Assembly: GCA_020347085.1 (NCBI GenBank)
Contig: CP070769.1
Span: 294,370 to 300,921, forward strand
Direction: 5' to 3'
Length of the DNA: 6,552 bases
DNA from: Desulfobacterales bacterium
GTDB taxonomy: Bacteria; Desulfobacterota; Desulfobacteria; Desulfobacterales; C00003060
Shown here: piece by piece, positions 1 through 5,007 of the stretch
How positions within the stretch are numbered: position 1 is the stretch's first letter
Layout of the letters: each line of letters opens with the position of its first letter
Made by a program: the position numbers and the translations under genes
The notes under the pieces: generated by a model
The model's database searches: none
The model's input: only the letters and a program-made list of their open reading frames with translations
What the model was told of the DNA's origin: nothing

Positions 1-40
1 CGGGACAGGGAATGTTCTGCCTGACGGCAGTGCTTCGCAG
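1..40. repeat. Left-edge fragment of the dispersed palindromic repeats
   Basis: Bases 1-13 are the exact reverse complement of 4726-4738. Bases 17-30 form a CTGCC/GGCAG hairpin (17-21 with 26-30, 4-base loop). The same stem is found in the hairpin repeats at 4818-4831 and 6515-6528, and the preceding GTTCTGCC is shared with 6512-6519. The stretch therefore looks like a decayed mosaic of two repeat families seen better preserved elsewhere in the window. It is cut by the window edge, so its full extent is unknown. No coding sequence is credible here. Confidence 0.45.
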
Positions 41-207
41 CGACTGTAAGGAAGGGTGCCATTTTTAGATTCGCTCGCTAACCCTGCAGCGACTCGACTG
101 AGCTCGTCGAAGTCAAGCTACAGGGAATGCGCTCGCTGTTGCAGTTCAACAGGGGTTACTCCGGCGTTAGCGAGCAAGTCCAAACATGGGACAATTCCTT
201 ACAGTTC
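41..207. repeat. Large imperfect palindrome, MITE-like
   Basis: The two halves of this stretch are imperfect reverse complements sharing a single centre near position 124. Perfect blocks are ACTGTAAGGAA at 43-53 with its complement at 195-205, and GCTCGCTAAC at 73-82 with its complement at 166-175. Between them, position i pairs with 248-i for most bases (59-62, 64-66, 68-71 with partners), and pairing continues more loosely inward to about 95/153. The central part holds a second hairpin (CTGTTG 136-141 with CAACAG 147-152) and the motif TCGACTGAGCTCGTCGAAGT. There is no ORF of recognisable origin. A non-autonomous miniature inverted-repeat element or a long structured RNA would explain it; mobility is inference. 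Confidence 0.6.
120..149 (+). repeat. 30-bp repeat, upstream copy (inverted partner at 4705-4734)
   Basis: This 30-base block is 28/30 identical to the reverse complement of 4705-4734. It lies in the loop region of the large palindrome and includes most of the CTGTTG/CAACAG hairpin. The two copies lie in opposite orientations on either side of the four-gene cluster. Confidence 0.7.
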
Positions 208-224
208 CCTCAGACGCTTTTTTC

Positions 225-289
225 CGGGCCCAGCCACTTGGCCCGAAGGGCCCCTTCAGCTGCCCCAAACGTGCAAGGTTTTTCCTTGT
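225..289. other. GC-rich hairpin cluster upstream of the operon promoter
   Basis: Several short hairpins crowd here. CGGGCC 225-230 pairs with GGCCCG 240-245. A competing perfect hairpin GGCCC-GAA-GGGCC occupies 240-252. CAAGG 274-278 pairs with CCTTG 284-288 around five Ts. A run of six Ts (218-223) follows the large palindrome and could end transcription arriving from the left. These hairpins lie upstream of the predicted promoter, so they are not leader RNA of the glycosyltransferase. Their role is unknown; they may be repeat debris or the terminator of a gene outside the window. Confidence 0.3.
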
Positions 290-317
290 CGACGGACGGC
301 CCTTTCTTGACTTGGGG

Positions 318-346
318 TTGATTTTAGTCTCCCATTAACTTATAGA
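318..346 (+). promoter_or_regulatory. Predicted sigma70-type promoter of the glycan cluster
   Basis: TTGATT (318-323, 4/6 to TTGACA) and TATAGA (341-346, 4/6 to TATAAT) are separated by exactly 17 bases. A start of transcription near 353 would leave a leader of about 66 bases before the ATG at 419. It also places the upstream in-frame ATG at 347 inside or next to the -10 box, arguing against that codon as the translation start. This is a prediction from consensus only. Confidence 0.45.
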
Positions 347-418
347 ATGAGATTGGATGCTTCTACCACTCGGAAACAATTTGGGTCTCTGTGCGTTACC
401 CGAGGGTGCGCAATAATC

Positions 419-1423
419 ATGCCCGCCAAACCGCATACGCCTCAACACGAGACAATTCTGCCTGGGTCGGATCGTAAGACCGGAGTGAGCGTCATCCTAC
501 CGGCATACAAGGAGGCGGACGCCATTGGGGAGGTGGTCGGCGATGTCCACCGGGTCATGAAGAGCCTTGATCTTTCTTATGAGATCATTGTGGTGGATGA
601 TGGATCGCAAGATGACACCGGCCAGAAGGCCGGGGATGCAGGAGCCTGGGTTATAGAGCATCCTTACAATGTGGGCAACGGCGCGGCTGTAAAGACCGGT
701 ATACGGCATGCAAACGGTGAAATCATGGTTTTGCTTGATGCAGACGGCCAACATGCTCCAGAAGACATTCCTGGCTTGCTAGAAACACTGAAATCCTATG
801 ATATGGTAGTCGGTGCCAGGACAGGCGATTCAGAAACGTCCCTTCATCGATCTCTGGCAAATAGGATCTATAACTGGTTTGCCTCGTATATGTGTGGGCG
901 CAAGATCGAGGATCTCACATCAGGATTCAGGGCGATCAAGACGCACATCGCCCGACAGTTTATCAGTCTCTTGCCTAACACTTTTTCATATCCCACCACC
1001 CTAACAATGGCCAGGGTTCGCTCCGGTTACACGGTTGCCCACGTTCCGGTAAAGGCTTTCCGACGACGGGGCAGGAGCAAGATCCATCTTTTTCGAGATG
1101 GATCGAGGTTTTTATTGATTATCCTCAAAATTGCCACCCTGTACTCACCCATGAAGCTCTTTTTGCCGGTCAGCCTATGCATGTTTTTTCTGGGGTTCGG
1201 TTACGGCCTGTTCAAGATCCTTGTGTTCCAGACACGATACGGTCCGACGTCGGCCATGCTGATGACGGTGGCGGTTTTGGTGTTCCTCGTGGGACTCGTT
1301 TCCGAGCAAGTGGCCCAGCTCCGATTCGACCGCTTCGACCATGGCATTCCCCCTGACAATAGGAGCCTTATAACACGGGAATTTGATGACAAAGAGGGTG
1401 GCACGGCAACGCCTTTAGAGTGA
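419..1423 (+). CDS. Family 2 glycosyltransferase, polyprenyl-phosphate (DPM-like) type
   Basis: A 334-aa inner-membrane glycosyltransferase with a cytosolic GT-A catalytic domain. Residues 22-31 (GVSVILPAYK) open the fold; YEIIVVDDGS (54-63) is the nucleotide-binding strand; LLDADG (105-110) carries the DxD-type metal/nucleotide site; DLTSGFRA (165-172) is typical of dolichyl- and undecaprenyl-phosphate sugar transferases. Two hydrophobic segments follow (about 244-270 and 277-295), then a charged tail. The family moves a sugar from a nucleotide donor to a polyprenyl phosphate or a related membrane acceptor; the sugar is not evident. ATG 419 was chosen because the in-frame ATG at 347 overlaps the predicted -10 box and its extra 24 residues do not look like GT2. 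A GAGGG lies 12 bases upstream of 419, a rather long spacing. The next gene begins 12 bases after the stop, so the two are probably co-transcribed. Confidence 0.9.
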   Translation: MPAKPHTPQHETILPGSDRKTGVSVILPAYKEADAIGEVVGDVHRVMKSLDLSYEIIVVDDGSQDDTGQKAGDAGAWVIEHPYNVGNGAAVKTGIRHANGEIMVLLDADGQHAPEDIPGLLETLKSYDMVVGARTGDSETSLHRSLANRIYNWFASYMCGRKIEDLTSGFRAIKTHIARQFISLLPNTFSYPTTLTMARVRSGYTVAHVPVKAFRRRGRSKIHLFRDGSRFLLIILKIATLYSPMKLFLPVSLCMFFLGFGYGLFKILVFQTRYGPTSAMLMTVAVLVFLVGLVSEQVAQLRFDRFDHGIPPDNRSLITREFDDKEGGTATPLE

Positions 1424-1435
1424 TTACCTGTACTC

Positions 1436-2527
1436 ATGATCCACGTTTATGTCGGAACCAAGGCTCAGTTCATTAAGATGGCGCCGGTCATGCATGAGCT
1501 GGACAGCCGAGGTCTTGAATATAACTTTATCGATGCCGGACAGCATTCAGGGTTGACGCCGGAACTTGTCAGGGAATTCGGTCTGAAGTCTCCGGACGTG
1601 ATACTTAGACAGGGTCGACAAAGCATCGTTTCCCTGATGGGGGCGGTCCTTTGGTCAATACAAAGTCTTGGTCAATTGCTGTTCAATGGGAAGAAAACCT
1701 ACGAGCGCGTGTTTCGCGGCCAAGCTGGGATCTGTCTGATTCATGGGGACACCCTGACCACGCTCCTTTCCCTGGTGTATGCCAAAAGATATGGTATTAG
1801 GGTGGCCCACGTGGAAGCAGGACTGCGCAGCTATTCCCTTCGAAGTCCGTTCCCGGAGGAACTGATCCGCATTGTTGCCATGCGGTATAGTGATGTCTTG
1901 TTTGCGCCATCGGATTGGGCCCTGGAGAATTTACGGAAAATGGGATACGCGGGCAAGGCTGCTAATGCTGGAGCTAACACCATCGTTGATACGCTTAGGT
2001 TTGCCCTTCAACACGGCCAAGCTCAAGAGAGACCCGACAAGCCATATGTGGTTGCCACGATTCACCGGTTTGAAACCATTTTGTCGCGATCACGACTGAT
2101 GGCGGTCGTTGCCTTGCTGGAACGTGTTGCACGTGACCGTCTGGTCCTGTTTGTGCTCCATGATCCCACCCGCCGACAGCTTCGGGCTCTGGGCCTGGAA
2201 CAAAAGCTCGGACGGCACAATTCCATCATCCTGATGCCATTGCATCCCTATCCAGTTTTTATCAACCTAATTGCTGGAGCCGATTTCGTAGTAACAGATG
2301 GTGGTAGTGTCCAGGAAGAAACCTATTTCCTCAACATTCCTTGTTTGATCATGCGATCGAAGACGGAGCGGATTGAAGGCGTGGGAGAAAATGCGTGTAT
2401 AGCGGGCTTCGACCCTGCAACGGTGGAGTCGTTTATCGGCGGATTGCAGAGACATAAGCGCTTTACAGGCGATGCATCTGCGCATCCTTCGCGTACCATT
2501 GTGGATCATGTGATGCCATGGGCATGA
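1436..2527 (+). CDS. UDP-N-acetylglucosamine 2-epimerase family protein (WecB-like)
   Basis: A 363-aa cytosolic enzyme, about the usual length for the family, which interconverts UDP-GlcNAc and UDP-ManNAc, or hydrolyses UDP-GlcNAc in some members. Visible landmarks: GTKAQFIKMAPV (7-18), AGQH (34-37), HGDTLTT (103-109), VAHVEAGLRS (123-132), PFPEE (138-142), GANTIVDTL (179-187), TIHRFE (208-213), and TDGGSVQEE (287-295) followed by MRSKTER (306-312). The acidic and histidine residues used in catalysis by WecB appear present (D105, E127, E141, H210). The opening GTRPE of classical WecB is GTKAQ here, TDSGG is TDGGS, and TERPE is TERIE, so this is a divergent subgroup and its exact substrate should not be assumed. 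It starts 12 bases after the GT2 stop with only a weak AGAG upstream, consistent with translational coupling. Its stop codon lies inside a perfect palindrome. Confidence 0.85.
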   Translation: MIHVYVGTKAQFIKMAPVMHELDSRGLEYNFIDAGQHSGLTPELVREFGLKSPDVILRQGRQSIVSLMGAVLWSIQSLGQLLFNGKKTYERVFRGQAGICLIHGDTLTTLLSLVYAKRYGIRVAHVEAGLRSYSLRSPFPEELIRIVAMRYSDVLFAPSDWALENLRKMGYAGKAANAGANTIVDTLRFALQHGQAQERPDKPYVVATIHRFETILSRSRLMAVVALLERVARDRLVLFVLHDPTRRQLRALGLEQKLGRHNSIILMPLHPYPVFINLIAGADFVVTDGGSVQEETYFLNIPCLIMRSKTERIEGVGENACIAGFDPATVESFIGGLQRHKRFTGDASAHPSRTIVDHVMPWA

Positions 2528-2542
2528 TCGATCGATCATGCC
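2521..2542. repeat. Perfect 22-bp palindrome on the epimerase stop codon
   Basis: Half-site GGCATGATCGA (2521-2531) is followed directly by its exact reverse complement (2532-2542). The TGA stop of the epimerase is at 2525-2527, inside the left half. As RNA it could fold to a 9-bp stem with a 4-base loop, but no T tract follows, so an intrinsic terminator is unlikely. As DNA it is a symmetric site rich in GATC and CGAT words. A protein-binding site, a transcript 3'-end stabiliser or a repeat are all possible. Confidence 0.7.
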
Positions 2543-2766
2543 TTCCGATCGTCTCCTGAATCGTCCTCGTTCATAATGGTGAGGGGGCAATGTGCGAATG
2601 GCTGCAAAGTCACCGCATCCAAGAATTTCCTAGAGACTTATATGAAATCATTGTTGTGAGCACTTTTGGCTTGGGGATTCTGAGGCGGCGGATTAGCCGG
2701 ATGGTTAAACAGTGTTGGCCTGCTATGGGACCACTTGCGCGGAAAACTCAAGATGAGCGCGAATAA
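2538..2766 (+). pseudogene. Relic of a second family 2 glycosyltransferase (N-terminal piece)
   Basis: Between the epimerase and the methyltransferase, one frame reads LPIVS, a stop (TGA 2557-2559), IVLVHNGEGAM, and then, after about a dozen residues, QEFPRDLYEIIVV (ending at 2658). This matches the order and spacing of the start of a GT2 domain: a VSIVVPVYNGE-like strand, then a DYPRDLYEIIVVDDGS-like strand. The match breaks off exactly where DDGS should follow; the frame continues with STFGLGILRRR and ends at TAA 2764-2766. An ATG at 2538 is one base out of frame with the relic, suggesting a frameshift as well. A shorter ORF, 2590-2766 (58 codons), has a good GAGG five bases upstream of its ATG and might still be translated. 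It overlaps the methyltransferase start by 14 bases. There is no DxD site, so no enzyme activity is expected. Confidence 0.55.
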
Positions 2767-3454
2767 CCGCTATCATCAGCTTTACAACACAGCCTATTAT
2801 GAGAGACTGCATCGGCTCAATTCCATAGGCAACAATGCTTACCGAGAGGCGCAACGGTTGGAAACGATTGAAGTGCTTTGTAAGCCTGATGTTAGTGACG
2901 AAGTCCTGGAATTAGGGTGCGGTACCGGCTTTTATACAAGGTTACTTGCTCCTCGCGTGCATCGAATCGTAGGCGTAGACTTCTCAGCAACTGCAATCGA
3001 GAAGGCCATCGCTCATGGGCAGGCGGACAACGTTCAGTTTTTTATAGGAGATATCCAGAATCTGAGCATGTTTCCTGAGAGCTCATTTGATAAAATATTG
3101 GCGATTGATATCTTGGAACATTTATCCGATTTTCAGTTACGGGCTGCATTACGAGAGGTTGTGTGTCTACTGAGGGAAGGTGGTGCATTCGTTTTTTTTA
3201 CACCGTGTCGAACCCACTGGATCGAAAGTCTAAAAAGCAAGAATATTATAATCAAGCAAATTCGAGAGCATATCGGCGTTCGCTCCGAGGCGGTGTATCG
3301 TCAGATCATGCAAGAACACGGACTGGAAGTCAAAAGTGTCTTGCGATACGAAACATGTATTCCCATATTGCGAACGGCTGAACGAAAATTGAAGAGGATT
3401 CCTTTGATAGGAAATCTCTTTGTGTCTAGACTGGGCATGGCCGTTTCGAATTAG
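2753..3454 (+). CDS. Class I SAM-dependent methyltransferase
   Basis: A 233-aa cytosolic enzyme of the Methyltransf_11/25 type. Motif I is VLELGCGTG (51-59), which binds SAM. The acidic residue at the end of strand 2 is D76 in VGVDFS. Motif II/III includes IGDIQNL (98-104) and the strand-4 segment DKILAIDILEHL (113-124), followed by LREGGAFVFFTP (140-151). The substrate is not evident; neighbours suggest a sugar, a lipid-linked glycan or its carrier. ATG 2753 is preferred, with GGAAA about eight bases upstream; a TTG at 2735 would add six residues (MRGKLK). A basic C-terminal stretch (RKLKRIPLIGNLFVSR, 211-226) may touch membrane, as in other methyltransferases acting on lipid-linked substrates, but this is inference. 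By eye the coding sequence looks more AT-rich than its neighbours, so a separate origin within the cluster is possible. Confidence 0.85.
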   Translation: MSANNRYHQLYNTAYYERLHRLNSIGNNAYREAQRLETIEVLCKPDVSDEVLELGCGTGFYTRLLAPRVHRIVGVDFSATAIEKAIAHGQADNVQFFIGDIQNLSMFPESSFDKILAIDILEHLSDFQLRAALREVVCLLREGGAFVFFTPCRTHWIESLKSKNIIIKQIREHIGVRSEAVYRQIMQEHGLEVKSVLRYETCIPILRTAERKLKRIPLIGNLFVSRLGMAVSN

Positions 3455-3465
3455 CGAGACTTGTC

Positions 3466-3642
3466 ATGTGGCGAAAGGGCCATGAGGAATCTTCTGCTGG
3501 CCTGGATCTGTCGGTGCCTTTATATCTCTTAAAGATGGAACATCCGGGTGATGGGAATGCTGGAGTCGGCATGTCATACAGTGTATGGTTCCGTTCTCTG
3601 ATTGCGAAGAAGCGATGTTGTACATTTGTCAACCGAAGATAA
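3466..3642 (+). CDS. Unassigned small ORF, 58 aa
   Basis: An ATG-started ORF fills most of the gap between the methyltransferase and the membrane-protein gene. It begins 11 bases after the methyltransferase stop and ends 10 bases before the ATG at 3653. The protein would be basic at its C-terminus (SLIAKKRC... RR), with no membrane segment, signal peptide or motif that I recognise. Only a weak GCGAG precedes its start. Its tight fit between the two genes is suggestive, but an ORF of this size can arise by chance. It could be a real small protein, a gene relic like the one at 2538-2766, or non-coding spacer. Confidence 0.25.
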   Translation: MWRKGHEESSAGLDLSVPLYLLKMEHPGDGNAGVGMSYSVWFRSLIAKKRCCTFVNRR

Positions 3643-3652
3643 GAAAGCGAGC

Positions 3653-4609
3653 ATGATGGTTAAGCGCCATATCTCGGTGGTTATCCTTGTGGTCGCTGTG
3701 ATTGCCATCGCTTTGTACCTGTACCACCATGAGGATCTCATTGCCAAATTCACAAATATCTCTCTCAGTGCCGCACTCCAACTCATCGGCCTCAGGCTTC
3801 TCTTCTGGGCCGTCAATGGGTTGATCCTGCGGGAATTTGCCGCAAAGTTACGGTTGCAGTTGAAGTTTAGGGAATGGTTCGGCCTTCCTGCGGTGACTAC
3901 CATGGGCAACTTTATCTCCCCCTTGTCCGGAGGGCTTGTCGCCCGGGCGGGCTATTTGAAACTCCGTCATGCGTTCCCGTACGTCCAGTTTGCATCATTG
4001 CTTGCCGCCAACTATCTGGTGACCTTCTGGATCATCGGGGTCGTGGGGTTCGGCGTCTCTGTGGCGTTTATTGCCTCCCCCCCGCATTTGCCCTGGCAAC
4101 TGGCCGTTTGTTTTCTTGCCACGGTGATTGGAATTACGGCTGTCGTGGTCGCCCCCGTTGGAAGGGTAGGGGGGAGAAACAGGCTTTCCAGAACCCTGGA
4201 TAACGCCATTGCGGGGTGGATAGAGATCAAAAAGGATCATTCTATGGTTTGCCGGTTTGTACTGTTCAATGCCCTCAATATATTGGTCAATGCCGTCTCC
4301 TTTTGGATTGCCTACAAAGCTGTTGGCCTCCAAGTGAGCTTTCTCAGTGCGCTCTTGATCAGCCTGCTCGCTTTTTTTTCCCTCCTCGTGAACCTAACGC
4401 CCGGAAACCTGGGAGTCCAAGAGGCGATCGTGAGCGTGTCTTCGCAGATTATCGGACCAGGCGCAGGCGAGGGATTGGTCGTCGCCCTCCTGATACGGGT
4501 CGCCACCCTTGTTCCTGCTTTCGCGTTGGGTCCGATCTTTACCTTTCTGCTTGCTCGCGAACTCAGGATTCATGAATCTTTGAGAAAAACGAATGGCGTT
4601 GAAACCTAA
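3653..4609 (+). CDS. Lysylphosphatidylglycerol synthase TM / UPF0104 (AglD-like) membrane protein
   Basis: A 318-aa polytopic inner-membrane protein. Hydrophobic segments fall at about 7-24, 38-57, 112-142 (probably one long or two short), 148-170, 202-223, 228-248 and 274-300. The signature TPGNLGVQE (249-257) near the last segments matches the PGxLGxxE motif of the family that includes the flippase half of MprF and the archaeal AglD-type proteins. GNFISPLSGG (85-94) is the other conserved family patch. Members occur widely in polysaccharide and glycolipid clusters and are proposed to move or bind membrane lipids; no soluble aminoacyl-transfer domain is present, so this is not a complete LPG synthase. 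The reading frame extends upstream to a TTG at 3602, but ATG 3653 (or ATG 3656) is preferred because the extra 17 residues are polar and unlike the family. SD is weak. Confidence 0.82.
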   Translation: MMVKRHISVVILVVAVIAIALYLYHHEDLIAKFTNISLSAALQLIGLRLLFWAVNGLILREFAAKLRLQLKFREWFGLPAVTTMGNFISPLSGGLVARAGYLKLRHAFPYVQFASLLAANYLVTFWIIGVVGFGVSVAFIASPPHLPWQLAVCFLATVIGITAVVVAPVGRVGGRNRLSRTLDNAIAGWIEIKKDHSMVCRFVLFNALNILVNAVSFWIAYKAVGLQVSFLSALLISLLAFFSLLVNLTPGNLGVQEAIVSVSSQIIGPGAGEGLVVALLIRVATLVPAFALGPIFTFLLARELRIHESLRKTNGVET

Positions 4610-4637
4610 TGACAATACGTCGCTCGGGGGGCTTGGG

Positions 4638-4668
4638 TTTCAGCGCAAAAGCTGAAAGGTCTTCTTTC
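4638..4668 (+). terminator. Possible terminator after the glycan cluster
   Basis: TTTCAGC (4638-4644) pairs with GCTGAAA (4651-4657) around the loop GCAAAA, followed by a pyrimidine-rich GGTCTTCTTT. A second, overlapping stem is GAAAG (4654-4658) with CTTTC (4664-4668). The position, 29 bases after the membrane-protein stop, is right for the operon end. The downstream tract is not a clean run of Ts, so efficiency is doubtful. Confidence 0.4.
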
Positions 4669-4704
4669 CGATGCTCATGACGTCTGGAACGCATGGGAAG
4701 GATC

Positions 4705-4766
4705 TTGAACTGCAACAGGGAGCGGATTCCCTGTCCCGATTTATCGGGACTGCAGGGAGCTTCAAA
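4705..4766 (-). repeat. Nested hairpin repeat, downstream copy of the 30-bp repeat
   Basis: Bases 4705-4734 match the reverse complement of 120-149 at 28 of 30 positions. The element continues into a long hairpin: TCCCTG (4728-4733) pairs with CAGGGA (4753-4758), enclosing TCCCGAT (4734-4740) and ATCGGGA (4743-4749). An alternative stem uses ACAGGGA (4715-4721) with TCCCTGT (4728-4734), so two folds compete. Bases 4751-4766 (TGCAGGGAGCTTCAAA) recur, inverted and exact, at 6416-6431, and 4726-4738 recur inverted at 1-13. It is therefore a member of a dispersed family, probably REP-like. Confidence 0.65.
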
Positions 4767-4774
4767 TAATGAAA

Positions 4775-4862
4775 GGAGCAAGCGGGTTTGACCGGCTCGC
4801 TCCCCGGACACGCAGTGCTGCCGCAGGGCAGAACCCCCGCCCTTTAGGGCGGGGAGGCTTCA
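4775..4862 (+). repeat. Three-hairpin repeat, left copy; IS200/IS605-end-like
   Basis: Three consecutive hairpins are seen. The first is GGAGC 4775-4779 with GCTCC 4799-4803, extended by AGC/GCT and GG/CC around loop TTTGA. The second is CTGCC 4818-4822 with GGCAG 4827-4831. The third is perfect, CCCCGCCC 4835-4842 with GGGCGGGG 4847-4854 around TTTA, followed by AGGCTTCA. Bases 4794-4854 are 60/61 identical to the reverse complement of 6492-6552. A C/G-rich hairpin with a TTTA-like loop followed by AGG is characteristic of the right ends of IS200/IS605 elements, where the preceding bases often encode a structured RNA. No tnpA or tnpB is present here, so this is a solo end, a non-autonomous derivative or a REP-like element. 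Confidence 0.6.
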
Positions 4863-5007
4863 CTCCAATGGGGTAAATTAAAGGAATTGGGCAACACATG
4901 GAATAAATGCGGTAAAGTGAAATGGTTATTGTTTTCGAAGGTCGCCTCTATTCACTCTGTATTTCGCAATGCCGGGCGACACATCTACAAAAAAGGCAGT
5001 CCAACCG
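4863..5007. other. Gene-free AT-richer spacer downstream of the regulator
   Basis: No convincing gene. The only notable items are a six-base A run at 4989-4994, which on the - strand gives GCC followed by six Ts just past the regulator stop and might serve as a weak terminator, and a distant GTCGCC/GGCGAC pair (4941-4946 with 4975-4980). Neither is strong enough to call alone. Confidence 0.3.

Noticed and set aside
56..321. Two overlapping + strand ORFs of 84 and 64 codons upstream of the glycosyltransferase
   Set aside because: They run through the large palindrome and GC-rich hairpins, overlap in different frames and show low-complexity composition with no recognisable motif. They are best explained as chance frames in repeat DNA.
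347..418. N-terminal extension of the first glycosyltransferase from the ATG at 347
   Set aside because: There is no ribosome binding site, the codon overlaps the predicted -10 box, and the 24 extra residues have no GT2 character.
2641..2740. Possible sigma54 (-24/-12) promoter around TTGGCTTGGGGATTCTG upstream of the methyltransferase
   Set aside because: The GG element has no GC at the required ten-base distance, so the core consensus fails. No better candidate was found in the other intergenic spaces.
4610..4700. c-di-GMP (GEMM) riboswitch suggested by CGCAAA and hairpins
   Set aside because: The order of conserved bases and the paired receptor helix are absent, and it lies downstream of a gene end rather than ahead of one.
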